From Adhaeribacter terrigena (GTDB lineage: Bacteria; Bacteroidota; Bacteroidia; Cytophagales; Hymenobacteraceae): 64,000 nt of DNA. The notes beneath the pieces were generated by a model. The model searched no databases, was not told the DNA's origin, and worked only from the letters and a program-made list of their open reading frames with translations. A program made the translations under genes and the position numbers. Below, one piece after another: positions 1 through 8,397 of this stretch (the first letter of the stretch is position 1; each line of letters opens with the position of its first letter). The stretch spans positions 1-64,000 of the forward strand of contig NZ_JAEHFX010000001.1 in NCBI RefSeq assembly GCF_016623615.1, given 5' to 3'.

Positions 1-29
1 CCCCAACTTAGAAATAGGTTGGGGTTTTT
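1..29 (+). terminator. Rho-independent terminator at window edge
   Basis: A 7-bp stem (CCCCAAC with GTTGGGG, positions 1-7 and 18-24) is followed by a run of five T. It probably ends a plus-strand gene lying left of the window. Confidence 0.7.
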
Positions 30-137
30 GCGTTTGGAGCTTGGTGGAATGGGAAGGATGATCCATAGTGAAAGAAAGATACGAACAACTGATTCAGGAA
101 ATAGCCCCGCTTTAAATAATACTTCTAACTAGGCATG

Positions 138-166
138 ACTTTTTCAGCCTCTGGGCATAGCGTTTT
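138..166 (-). repeat. 29-bp element in the AT-rich left region
   Basis: Perfect blocks ACTTTTT and TAGCGTTTT; the 13-nt interior is GC-rich, unlike its surroundings. Confidence 0.8.
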
Positions 167-321
167 GTTTTGGAAATAGGAGGTCGATTCAATAAATAAA
201 TTGTAGTAGAAATGACTAGATGTTCAATGGATACTTGTTGCTTACAGTAACTGAAATGCGCAATTTTATAAAGACTGTTTATTCGAATGGGATAATGAAA
301 GAGCTTGAATCCAGGAGAAAT

Positions 322-350
322 ACTTTTTAACCTTTAAGGGCTAGCGTTTT
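322..350 (-). repeat. 29-bp element in the AT-rich left region, second copy
   Basis: Perfect blocks ACTTTTT and TAGCGTTTT; interior unrelated to the first copy at 138-166. Confidence 0.8.
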
Positions 351-587
351 GATGAACTGTATAATGGTGGTAAATTATGTTGCCTTTGTTAAGGATATTA
401 AAATTTCTTACTTAAATTAGATTTAAGGTAATGATGGTTATATTTATATATTATGTGAAAAGTACAATTGCTAAAGTTGCCATATTCACGAGTGCCACAA
501 GGGCAGTATTAATTGGTATTTTACTATTAGATATTTTATTAAATAAATACTAGGAAGTAATGAATCAGAAGCAACAATAAATTATAA

Positions 588-779
588 AAATTAAAAAGAA
601 TAGAAAAAGGTATGCGCATGAAAGAAGTGGAAAAAATAATGGGTAAACCAGATACAATACTAATTTTTTCTGCTAAATATTATGGATATATGTATGATGC
701 TCCGTTTGGCATGTCTGATAATTTTTACATTTTTATATCCAAGAAAGATAGTTTAGTAGTCGGTATAAACGATGGTACA
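588..779 (+). pseudogene. Possible remnant of a small BamE-like/membrane-anchored protein
   Basis: The frame is open from 588 and has an ATG at 612 (56 codons, stop at 777-779). It reads IEKGMRMKEVEKIMGKPD, which resembles the KGM-x4-VxxxLGxPD start of small BamE/SmpA-like domains (family resemblance only). Upstream in another frame, 431-553 encodes a short membrane-like segment, the usual partner of such a domain. The two parts are out of frame and separated by stops, which suggests decay. It could instead be a genuine short gene starting at 612. Confidence 0.3.
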
Positions 780-783
780 TAAA

Positions 784-826
784 AAAACGCTATGACTTTA
801 TTATGTAAAAGTCATAGCGTTTTTTG
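784..826. terminator. Bidirectional terminator built from two inverted 29-bp elements
   Basis: An almost perfect palindrome, with AAAACGCTATGACTTT pairing to AAAGTCATAGCGTTTT and flanked by A and T runs, lies just past the stop of the minus-strand M16-like gene. It consists of two overlapping, oppositely oriented copies of the dispersed 29-bp element, at 784-812 (plus) and 795-823 (minus). Confidence 0.8.
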
Positions 827-842
827 TTTAATAATTGATTAC

Positions 843-2111
843 CTATGCGCCAGCCGTCACGATGTTAAAAGGCTCGGTAAAATATTGGTTAGCTAAAGCT
901 TTCAGATCTTCGTTTGAAGTGCTACGGATAGTAGCAAAATAAGAGGTAAAATAATTAGCAGGCAAATTATAGAGTATCAAATGTTTATAGCGATCCATTT
1001 GATCGAAAACTGTGTTGGATTCGCTTAAGAATTTACCAATAATGTAATTTTTAACCGTTCTTAATTCTATGGTCGGGATCAATTCATTTTTTAGCGATTC
1101 CAGTTCTTTATTTATTTCGGTAACAGTTTCCCCGGCTTTTGCCGCGTTTACTTCTGTACCGATGAAAAATAAGGTAGAATGTTTCCGAGGAGAAAGGGAA
1201 GCATATATGCCATAAGTAAAGCCTTTATCTTCCCGGATATTTTTCATTAACCTGGATCCGAAATATCCTCCCAATGTTTTAGTCAGAATACTAAGCTTTA
1301 TGTAGTCAGGATGATTTATTAAAGGAAAAGTTTTACCATACCGGATAGCAGCCTGTAAACTACCTGGTATAGCAACGTTTTCAACTAAGGACCCAGGCTG
1401 AATTTCATGCTTTGGAATATTTACAGCGGTAATACTAATATGATCAATGAGCTGTAAATTTTCAATTGCCTTACTAATGTCAGGGTTAAGATCGCCACAC
1501 GCAAAAATTTCCGCAGTGCTTATACGGAACTGGCTAGTGTAAAAATCGCGGATGTCTGTTAATTGGATCTGCCCGATGGTTTCATTATCCATCCCGGAAG
1601 TATAAGGGTGGTTCCGCCCATAAATATTGCGGGTAAAATGCTCCATGGCCAAGTACGCAGGTTTCTTTCTTTCCACCGATATGTTTTGAGCGGTACGTTG
1701 CTTCAGCAGCTCAAATTCCTTCTCAGGGAAAGCCGGTTCATTCAGAATTTCGGTTACCAACGGCAGCAAGGTTGTAAAATGCCGGGAGAGGCAATAAAGC
1801 GTTAACGTAGCATAGTCAAAACCCTGGTTACACTCCAGCGATGCACCGTAAAAATCGAGAATGTCGGCAATTTGTTTGGCCGATTTATTTTTAGTGCCTT
1901 CCAGTAAAAGCTTCGACGTGAAATAGGAAGCACCTTTTACTTTTTCAAACCATTTCCCGGCAGGAAAAACGATCTCAAACCGCAAAACTGGTTGGGTGGA
2001 ATTAGCAAGGTAATGCACTTTAGCACCATTAGCTAAAGTTTTTACTTCAGTTTGTGGTAACGAGAAATTTTCGAATTCGTGAATTGCCGGGGCAAGCGAA
2101 CGATCTAGCAT
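843..2111 (-). CDS. M16-family (insulinase-like) protein without zinc ligands
   Basis: The 422-residue product has the fold signature of M16 peptidases: an N-terminal half with VHYLANSTQPVLRFEIVFPAGKWFE and LLLEGTKNKSA-x-IADxLDFYGAS, and a C-terminal half with SRLMKNIREDKGFTYGIYAS. The region that normally carries the zinc motif HxxEH reads ASYFTSKLLLEG here, so both histidines and the glutamate are missing. It should therefore be a non-catalytic partner subunit, as is known for two-subunit M16 enzymes. No active M16 gene is visible in the window. It starts 8 nt after porV and is probably cotranscribed with porU-porV, so a role near the T9SS in the envelope is possible (inference). No clear signal peptide is seen. 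Confidence 0.8.
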   Translation of the reverse strand: MLDRSLAPAIHEFENFSLPQTEVKTLANGAKVHYLANSTQPVLRFEIVFPAGKWFEKVKGASYFTSKLLLEGTKNKSAKQIADILDFYGASLECNQGFDYATLTLYCLSRHFTTLLPLVTEILNEPAFPEKEFELLKQRTAQNISVERKKPAYLAMEHFTRNIYGRNHPYTSGMDNETIGQIQLTDIRDFYTSQFRISTAEIFACGDLNPDISKAIENLQLIDHISITAVNIPKHEIQPGSLVENVAIPGSLQAAIRYGKTFPLINHPDYIKLSILTKTLGGYFGSRLMKNIREDKGFTYGIYASLSPRKHSTLFFIGTEVNAAKAGETVTEINKELESLKNELIPTIELRTVKNYIIGKFLSESNTVFDQMDRYKHLILYNLPANYFTSYFATIRSTSNEDLKALANQYFTEPFNIVTAGA

Positions 2112-2119
2112 AGATTGAA

Positions 2120-3316
2120 TTATTGTGCTGGAGCTACAGATGCTTCGTCTTTATCTACGTTAAACATCAGCGTAAAACGAATGGTATTGGCAAGCGGATT
2201 GGATTGCTGATTGCCCGTTGGAACCAGATAGGCAGCATCTAATCCGAATTTCTGATAACGAATACCAAGACCCATTGAGAAATACTGACGATTGCCTTTA
2301 TTAGGATCTTCGTAGAAATATCCGGCCCGGGCAGCAAAGATATTATCGTACCAGTATTCAGCGCCAGCCGAAATATTGATCTCTGAAATTTCTTCGCTGA
2401 AACCGTCTGGAGCATCGGAGAAAGAGCTGAATACAGCACCTAATACGTTCTTAGCGCGGCGGATTGAATCTTCCTTGATATCACCGGAAGGAGAAGGAAC
2501 CAGCAGTTTGTTGCCATCAACGGTCAAAGTGATTTTGTTGAATGGGTCCAGATTCATGGTAAAGGCAGTACCTAAACGCAGGTTGGTTGGAATAAAATCT
2601 TTATCGTCCTGGGTATTGTAGCTGATCTTGGCACCAAGGTTAGATACATTACCACCAAAAGAAAGGTTATAATCTTTACCACCCATAACCAGATCTTTGG
2701 TATAATAGATGCCCAGGTCAGCTGCAACCGAGTTGCCCGGTTTGGCTGTTGCTGTAGCACCGCTGCCGCTGGTAATAGAAATACCGCCGGCTAAGTTAGA
2801 GTGAATAAAACGAGCCCCTAGACCCAAAGAAAGGTTGTCGCTCAAACGCTGGCCGTAGGCTGCATCAATAGTATATTCTTTCGGCCGGAAATCCTGTAAA
2901 GGGTTGCCATTGGCATCGGTAAACTGAATGGAACCGAGGTTGAAATATAAAAGTGATAAAGAAAAAGAGGAGTTGTCGTTAATGTTTTTTACTGCTGAAA
3001 CGTAGCTCAGCGACATGTCGTTGATGATATTGCGGAGCCATGGCGAATAAGAGGTAGCAATAGAAAAATCGTGCTGAATAAAACCAAGTTTGGCAGGGTT
3101 CCAATGAGGTGCATTTGCATCCGGCGAAATGGCTACTCCTGCATCGCCCATAGCCGCAGAGCGGGCATCTGGCGAAACCGTTAAGATCGGTACGGCAGTA
3201 GTAATAGCCCGTAAAGCATCCTGACCGGAAGATGAATTTTGTGCGAATGAGATTTCTGGAAGGAGTAGGCAAATACCGGCTAAAAATCCTGAAACTGATA
3301 GTTTTATTTTGTGCAT
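2120..3316 (-). CDS. porV: Type IX secretion outer-membrane protein PorV
   Basis: The 398-residue product begins with a signal peptide (MHKIKLSVSGFLAGICLLLPEISFAQ) and continues as a FadL-like outer-membrane beta barrel. The segment TVSPDARSAAMGDAGVAISPDANAPHWNPAKLGF is characteristic of the PorV/PorQ family. In known T9SSs PorV (LptO) picks up cargo from the translocon and passes it to the sortase PorU at the cell surface. It lies 47 nt after porU, the usual PorU-PorV neighbourhood, and 8 nt before the M16-like gene. Strong beta-strand periodicity and an aromatic-rich C-terminal region fit a barrel. I am confident of PorV rather than PorQ because of the porU context. Confidence 0.92.
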   Translation of the reverse strand: MHKIKLSVSGFLAGICLLLPEISFAQNSSSGQDALRAITTAVPILTVSPDARSAAMGDAGVAISPDANAPHWNPAKLGFIQHDFSIATSYSPWLRNIINDMSLSYVSAVKNINDNSSFSLSLLYFNLGSIQFTDANGNPLQDFRPKEYTIDAAYGQRLSDNLSLGLGARFIHSNLAGGISITSGSGATATAKPGNSVAADLGIYYTKDLVMGGKDYNLSFGGNVSNLGAKISYNTQDDKDFIPTNLRLGTAFTMNLDPFNKITLTVDGNKLLVPSPSGDIKEDSIRRAKNVLGAVFSSFSDAPDGFSEEISEINISAGAEYWYDNIFAARAGYFYEDPNKGNRQYFSMGLGIRYQKFGLDAAYLVPTGNQQSNPLANTIRFTLMFNVDKDEASVAPAQ

Positions 3317-3363
3317 ATGAAGCGGGAATTATTTATTGCAAAGACCAAATATAAATATACTTT

Positions 3364-6300
3364 TTAATTTAAAATCACCAGTTTTTCGTATTTCGAAACT
3401 TTTGCACCGCGCGATGCCCGAACCGTTAATTTGTACACGTATACGCCCTTTGCCAGCACGTCGTTATATTCGTCACGGCCGTTCCAGGTTATTTCTGCTA
3501 CGTGAGGCTTGCTGGCAAAACTGGTTGCGCTCAGCGTTCTGACCAGTTTACCTGATACGGTGAAAATCTGAATTTGTATATCCAGATCTTCGCCGGCCCG
3601 GTTATGGTCGAAATGGAAGGTGGTATTGGTAGAGAATGGGTTCGGGTAATTCAGCACATGATCAAGGGCCAGGCTTTCGGAACTGGCTACTATAAACTCA
3701 ATGCGTTTTTCCGATGAATTATTGTGCGTGTCCCAGGCTTTTACGCGCAGTTCGTGCGGGCCGGGCGTTAAATTCTTGAACATATACCGCACCTTGCCCG
3801 ATTGGAAATTATCGAGATCGGAAGTATAATATTCATTCAGCACTTTCACGTTTTCCTTATTCCCGTCAAGGGTTGCCGTAATTTCGTGGCCAATGCCTAA
3901 ACCTGCCGTATTAATGCCGCTGGAATCGGAGAGGTGGGAAATAAGCAGGGAATTGGTACCGGTAAGTCCGCCGTACACAAAGGCTTCGTTATCCATAAAA
4001 AGGCTGATAACCGGCGGCACCGTATCGGCAGGAATATTGGATGCCGAACCGCCAATAATAATAGTAGTATCAGCGCCATGAGCATCCAGATTACCTGATG
4101 CTGCATACAAGCTAATCTTGCCTTTGCCGTAGAGGTAATTAATATCTTTCGGTACTACAAAGGTGCTGCTCCATAAACCGTTTTTAGCGGTGGCTACGCC
4201 TTCGTAAATAATGCTCTCGCGGGTATTGATGTTTTGCGGACTACTGCCATTATCGCCTAAGGTACGAACGGTGGTTTCTTTTTCGAAAACCGTGATATTG
4301 ACTTTTCCATTAAAATCGGATAGCGTTTGGCCGTTCTTGCTGGTAACGTTGCCGGAAAGTTTTACGGTAGAAAGCGCTTTTAACGTATCAGGTTGGTTCA
4401 CGGCCGGTTTTACATCGATGGCGCTAACCTGCACTTTTTCTTCCGGATAAGCCAGCCGCATGGAAGGATCGCCGAGTAAAGCAAAGTTGCGGTTCGAGGA
4501 ACCCGAAATACTGGTGTTTTTGGTATGCATTACAATGTCACCTAGGCGTGGCATCTGGCCGTTTACCGGTTTAAAAGCAAAATTATAAAAGCTGCGGTTC
4601 AGCACATCGTTAGAGCTGGCACCAACCGGACGCGTGGTGGTTATTAACCCGATCGCGCCGCCTTTCTTGCTTTTTAAAGCGAATTCAGCTGCGGAAGGCC
4701 GGCGCGGGTCATCGTAACGGCCAAACTCGCAGGTGGCAGTTACAAAAAACGACGGGCTGTTTAAGTTATTCCAGTTATTGATCTGGCCTACGGTAACGAT
4801 CTGTTCGTGTGCTAAACCGGTTTCGCCGCCGTGGCCGGAATAATTTATGATCAGAGAACCTTGTTCCACCGCGCGGTCAATTTCGGCAACGCAATCCGGC
4901 GAACGCTGACCATTAGCCACAGCTACCTGACGGAACATATCGAGGTACACTTTATTTACATTATAAGCGGGCTGCTTTTCTGTTAACAGATTGGCATAAG
5001 CTTCGGTAGCATTCTGATGCAGGTTTCCATCCTGGTCGTCGGCAATGAAGGTGATGCGGTTTCGCCATTTGCCGAACTTCTCCGGACTGTCGTAGGTAAT
5101 AATTTTATTCACCATGTTTTCTGCATCTTCGGTGCTGGCCGCCGGTAAACGTCCCACGCCGATGTCAGAAAAACCATTGGAAGAATACTCCGGCCAGGCA
5201 CCTTCCGAATCATCTAAAAAGGTATAATAATCTTCGGAAGAATAGGTGTCTATCTGGTCCAGCGATTCGAACGATTCGTAAACCGGCACAAAGTTGGTGT
5301 TGTTTTGCGTGCGGTTCTGCTGGCTGTTAGGGAAGTTTGATTTATAGTCGTAGGAAGCATCGCCGAACAGCAGCAGGTAAATTAAGCTGTCGCCGGTTTT
5401 GGTGTCGTTCAGGATTTTGCGGTCGTAGATCATTTTCATCAGGTCGCGGATGGCAGTTACATCCTGGGCGCCGGAAGAAAATTCGTTGTAAACCTGGCGG
5501 GGCGTTACAATGGCAATGTTCAGTTTATCGCGCTGGCGGCGGTGGTTGGCCAAACGTTGCGCCTGCGGCAGAAAAAGCGGGTGGCTCACAATTACCATAT
5601 CCAGCTTGCCATCCTGGTTCAGGGCGTGCAGGTTCTGGTTGGCAACGCGGCCCCAGGTAAAAGGAGCAGAAAAATTGGAGCCGGAAAAAACCACAAATTC
5701 CCGAATGCTATTGGTGCGGGCGATAAAAGTAGCTTCGTTGCCGTTAAAACTAAGTTGTTGTTGCACGGGTTGCAGCGGGTCGGTTACGTCCCACACAAAG
5801 GTTGCTGCGGGGTTGCCAATATTACCGATCCGGAACTGGCTGATCCCATTCGGAGCGATGTTTTGAAGCGAGCGGAAATTGGTTTGATCGTTATACAACT
5901 GCAGCCTTCTTTTCGCATTTATTTCCAGGTAATTCAGGTAGCCTAAGGTAGAGGTTAAGCCCATCTGGTTAAAGGCAAGGCCTACGCGCAGACTGGAATT
6001 ATTGTAAGCAACGTTATTTAAATTGAAGGTAAAAGTCTGGGTGTTGTCGTCGCCGGCCGGGTGATAATCCCAGTTGCCGTGGCCCATAATATCCTGCGTG
6101 CCCAGGGTGGTATTATTTACTTTTACGGTAAAACGGCCACCAACGGTACCTGTAGAAACCGGCGAAACTCCTGCTACCGAAGAGGTAAGCACGACGGGAA
6201 ATGCCGGGTCCAGTTCCGATAAGCCGGAGAAGTTAATTTCGTGGTTCAGTTTGTAAGCGTTGAATTCTTCGCCGTACCAAACCCGGCCTGAAGTAAGCAG

Positions 6301-7269
6301 GTTCCGGTTTTCTAATTCGTGGTGGGCCCGCTCATTGAAACTGGTAATGGTTGCCGTTGGCGTACCGGTAAGAACCTGGGCATTCGAAACCCGCTGGCCG
6401 GGAGCCGCGCCAACTGTCAGAAAATAATAGGCGGTATCGGAGTAAATGTTGAGGTTGTAATTAAAACCATCTTTATTGTTGTTCAGCTTCCAGGTATGCG
6501 GGCCCTGGCCATAGAATAAAATATAATCCTGTTGGTTGAACTGTCCGTCACTTTCTCCCGGAAAAAAGATAGCGTTTTCTACCAGGTCATCGGCCCGGGG
6601 GGCATCGTTGGCCTGAGGCAGCATGCCGCCACCGTTGCCATAAAGCTGAATGCGGCGCGGATCAACGTTCTGTAAATTCAGGCCCATGCCCTGTAGGGTG
6701 GCATAATCGAGCTTGTACATGCCGCTGCCGGTAATGCCAATGCGGTACCAATCGCCGGAGCTTAGTACGGAGGCGGTCTTGTAACCCCGCTGGTTGGCGC
6801 CTTTTTTTTCTTTTAAAGCTGAATTGCTGGTATATGTATAATCGAAACGGGTAAGTTTTTCGAGCTGGCCAGTCTGCGGGTTTTTCCGGATCGGGACAAA
6901 AGACACGGTGCTTAAGCTGCGGCCGTTGGATAAACCGCTGTGAACAGAAACTTCAGGCGAGGCCTGGAAAATATCTTTGGGTAAAAAACGGGCTTCTTCG
7001 GAGGTGAACGGTACGTAAACCGGGTTCTGGAACTGGAAATTGCTTACGCGGGCATCGGTTATCTGGAAGGAATAAACCGGAACGCGTTCTTTGTATCTTA
7101 TTTCGGCGCCGGCAAAAACAGGGATGGTAGCTTCGGCTTTACTGGTTTTCTGAACGGGTGCCGTGCCCTTCCAGGCCAGGGTAATGGTTTTACCGGTTTC
7201 AGAAAACGCAGACGTTGCTGAAAGCCAGGAGAATAATACAAAAAAGAGCGCGGTAAACTGCTGCTTCAT
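3364..7269 (-). CDS. porU: Type IX secretion sortase PorU (C25 gingipain-like)
   Basis: The product is about 1301 residues from ATG at 7269; an upstream TTG at 7281 is less likely because the signal peptide starts at MKQQFTALFFVLF. The central domain is a C25 peptidase with the catalytic pair visible as NYSGHGGE (His near residue 813) and VTATCEFGRYDDP (Cys near 847). It ends in a T9SS C-terminal domain (NYPNPFSTNTTFHF to VYVYKLTVRA and KLVILN). PorU removes the C-terminal sorting domain of T9SS cargo at the outer membrane and attaches the cargo to lipopolysaccharide (family knowledge). Two coding copies of the 29-bp element lie at 4301-4329 and 6550-6578. It is the first gene of a porU-porV-M16-like unit. 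Confidence 0.93.
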   Translation of the reverse strand: MKQQFTALFFVLFSWLSATSAFSETGKTITLAWKGTAPVQKTSKAEATIPVFAGAEIRYKERVPVYSFQITDARVSNFQFQNPVYVPFTSEEARFLPKDIFQASPEVSVHSGLSNGRSLSTVSFVPIRKNPQTGQLEKLTRFDYTYTSNSALKEKKGANQRGYKTASVLSSGDWYRIGITGSGMYKLDYATLQGMGLNLQNVDPRRIQLYGNGGGMLPQANDAPRADDLVENAIFFPGESDGQFNQQDYILFYGQGPHTWKLNNNKDGFNYNLNIYSDTAYYFLTVGAAPGQRVSNAQVLTGTPTATITSFNERAHHELENRNLLTSGRVWYGEEFNAYKLNHEINFSGLSELDPAFPVVLTSSVAGVSPVSTGTVGGRFTVKVNNTTLGTQDIMGHGNWDYHPAGDDNTQTFTFNLNNVAYNNSSLRVGLAFNQMGLTSTLGYLNYLEINAKRRLQLYNDQTNFRSLQNIAPNGISQFRIGNIGNPAATFVWDVTDPLQPVQQQLSFNGNEATFIARTNSIREFVVFSGSNFSAPFTWGRVANQNLHALNQDGKLDMVIVSHPLFLPQAQRLANHRRQRDKLNIAIVTPRQVYNEFSSGAQDVTAIRDLMKMIYDRKILNDTKTGDSLIYLLLFGDASYDYKSNFPNSQQNRTQNNTNFVPVYESFESLDQIDTYSSEDYYTFLDDSEGAWPEYSSNGFSDIGVGRLPAASTEDAENMVNKIITYDSPEKFGKWRNRITFIADDQDGNLHQNATEAYANLLTEKQPAYNVNKVYLDMFRQVAVANGQRSPDCVAEIDRAVEQGSLIINYSGHGGETGLAHEQIVTVGQINNWNNLNSPSFFVTATCEFGRYDDPRRPSAAEFALKSKKGGAIGLITTTRPVGASSNDVLNRSFYNFAFKPVNGQMPRLGDIVMHTKNTSISGSSNRNFALLGDPSMRLAYPEEKVQVSAIDVKPAVNQPDTLKALSTVKLSGNVTSKNGQTLSDFNGKVNITVFEKETTVRTLGDNGSSPQNINTRESIIYEGVATAKNGLWSSTFVVPKDINYLYGKGKISLYAASGNLDAHGADTTIIIGGSASNIPADTVPPVISLFMDNEAFVYGGLTGTNSLLISHLSDSSGINTAGLGIGHEITATLDGNKENVKVLNEYYTSDLDNFQSGKVRYMFKNLTPGPHELRVKAWDTHNNSSEKRIEFIVASSESLALDHVLNYPNPFSTNTTFHFDHNRAGEDLDIQIQIFTVSGKLVRTLSATSFASKPHVAEITWNGRDEYNDVLAKGVYVYKLTVRASRGAKVSKYEKLVILN
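4301..4329 (-). repeat. 29-bp element, coding copy in porU
   Basis: Right block TAGCGTTTG and left block ACTTTTC are exactly 13 nt apart. On the gene strand it encodes QTLSDFNGKV. Confidence 0.6.
6550..6578 (-). repeat. 29-bp element, coding copy in porU
   Basis: Blocks are ACTTTCT and TAGCGTTTT with 13 nt between. On the gene strand it encodes NAIFFPGES and retains the inner T tract. Confidence 0.65.
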
Positions 7270-7330
7270 AAGGCCAAACAAATATTCCGTAATATAAGAA
7301 AAAAGCGCATTAATTGTTTCAGCAACAAGA

Positions 7331-7364
7331 AAATAGCCCGGCAGGTTCAGCTGCAGGGCTATTA
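7331..7364 (-). terminator. Terminator after purS
   Basis: An 8-bp stem (AATAGCCC with GGGCTATT) on the minus strand is followed by TTTTCTT, 40 nt past the purS stop. It ends the MBL-pssA-purS unit and separates it from porU. Confidence 0.7.
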
Positions 7365-7405
7365 CATAACTACTGTTAAGAATAAATATTGTATGCGGCC
7401 AATAA

Positions 7406-7657
7406 TTAATTTTGGTGCAGCTCGAAACGGTACGATTCCATGATCAGGTTGGCCAGTAATTTCTTGCAGGCATCTTCCACTTTCCCTTTAGCTTCGGCTT
7501 CGTTTTCAGCTTCCAGTTGCAGGGTAATATGTTTGCCTACGCGTACGTCCTGCACGGTATTTAAACCCAAATGCTCTAAGCCCAGCATCACCGCTTTGCC
7601 TTGCGGGTCCAGCAATTCTTTTTTCGGCATTACGTCAATTTCAGCGGTAAATTTCAT
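7406..7657 (-). CDS. purS: Phosphoribosylformylglycinamidine synthase subunit PurS
   Basis: This 83-residue protein matches the small PurS subunit in length and motifs: MKFTAEIDVMPKKELLDPQGKAV near the start and the LGLNTVQDVRVGKHI segment. PurS bridges PurQ and PurL in the three-part FGAM synthase of de novo purine synthesis, a cytosolic complex. Its ATG overlaps the pssA stop (ATGA at 7654-7657), so the two are translationally coupled. purQ is not adjacent but sits 11 kb away at 19067, and purL is not in the window. A terminator follows at 7331-7364. Confidence 0.92.
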   Translation of the reverse strand: MKFTAEIDVMPKKELLDPQGKAVMLGLEHLGLNTVQDVRVGKHITLQLEAENEAEAKGKVEDACKKLLANLIMESYRFELHQN

Positions 7658-8364
7658 GAATAAGAAGGTTTTATTATGGATAAAAGGATGTATAAAGCAA
7701 TGATAAACGGTATGGCTACGAACTGAAAAAGTGCCGTTAATAACACCGCCATGATAACAAAAACGAACCGCACCGAATTATCTTTCCAGGTCAGGTTCTT
7801 GAATTTTAAAGCGAACAACGGAATTTCAGCCACCAGCAGATAACTCAGCAGCGCGGTTAAAAACGTAAGCAGAAACGGGTTCAGAATAATTTCGGAAATC
7901 CCGAAACCATCGTTGGCCAGGATAAGCGGCAGCGAGCTTACAAAAATGGTACAGGCCGGCGTTGGCATGCCAATAAAAGACGTGGTTTGCCGCGTATCGA
8001 TGTTGAATTTAGCCAGCCGCAGGGCCGAAAAAATAGTGATCAGAAAACCGAAGAACGGAAAAACGGTAGGGGAAATGCCCAAAAAACTGCTTTGTCCTTC
8101 GAGCGAAGTTTGCAGCAAATGAAACATGAGCACGCCCGGCACAAACCCGAACGAAACCATATCGGCCAGGGAATCGAGCTGCTTGCCGATCTCGGAATAA
8201 GCTTTGAGCAAACGCGCCAGCATGCCGTCCATGAAATCGAGCACCGCCGCCAGACCCACCAGATACGCCGCCAGCACCATGTTGCCATGAAAGGTAAAAT
8301 ACACGGCCAGACAACCGCAAAACAGGTTCAGACAGGTAATGGCGTTGGGGATATGCTTTTTCAT
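7654..8364 (-). CDS. pssA: CDP-diacylglycerol-serine O-phosphatidyltransferase
   Basis: The 236-residue membrane protein carries the CDP-alcohol phosphatidyltransferase signature DFMDGMLAR-x8-GKQLDSLAD, with the acidic residues in the spacing DG-x2-AR-x8-G-x3-D-x3-D. It has several hydrophobic segments and should make phosphatidylserine, the precursor of phosphatidylethanolamine, in the inner membrane. It lies 33 nt after the MBL hydrolase gene and overlaps purS by 4 nt. Two coding copies of the 29-bp element occur in it (7704-7732 and 8060-8088), the second encoding SFLGISPTVF. Confidence 0.9.
   Translation of the reverse strand: MKKHIPNAITCLNLFCGCLAVYFTFHGNMVLAAYLVGLAAVLDFMDGMLARLLKAYSEIGKQLDSLADMVSFGFVPGVLMFHLLQTSLEGQSSFLGISPTVFPFFGFLITIFSALRLAKFNIDTRQTTSFIGMPTPACTIFVSSLPLILANDGFGISEIILNPFLLTFLTALLSYLLVAEIPLFALKFKNLTWKDNSVRFVFVIMAVLLTALFQFVAIPFIIALYILLSIIKPSYS
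7704..7732 (+). repeat. 29-bp element, coding copy in pssA
   Basis: Blocks TAAACGGTA and AAAAAGT are separated by exactly 13 nt. It codes for the LFQFVAIPF membrane stretch, a frame not used by the other coding copies. Confidence 0.6.
8060..8088 (+). repeat. 29-bp element, coding copy in pssA
   Basis: Both blocks are perfect: AAAACGGTA and AAAAACT, 13 nt apart. On the gene strand it reads S-F-L-G-I-S-P-T-V-F. Confidence 0.75.
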
Positions 8365-8368
8365 TGGT

Positions 8369-8397
8369 ACTTTTTTGATCGGAAAAGATACGGTTTT
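8369..8397 (-). repeat. 29-bp element between MBL gene and pssA
   Basis: It fills the 33-nt gap exactly, starting next to the MBL stop codon. Blocks are ACTTTTT and TACGGTTTT; the core has one base swapped (CCGTA instead of CGGTA). Confidence 0.65.

Larger units (their letters stand above)
30..783. other. AT-rich region without intact genes
   Basis: This stretch is clearly richer in A and T than the flanking genes and has no long reading frame. It holds two 29-bp elements (138-166 and 322-350) and a short hydrophobic frame at 431-553 (40 codons, ending with a membrane-like segment AVLIGILLLDILL). After it lies a second short frame listed separately as a gene remnant. I see no RNA gene or insertion sequence in it. 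Confidence 0.5.
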
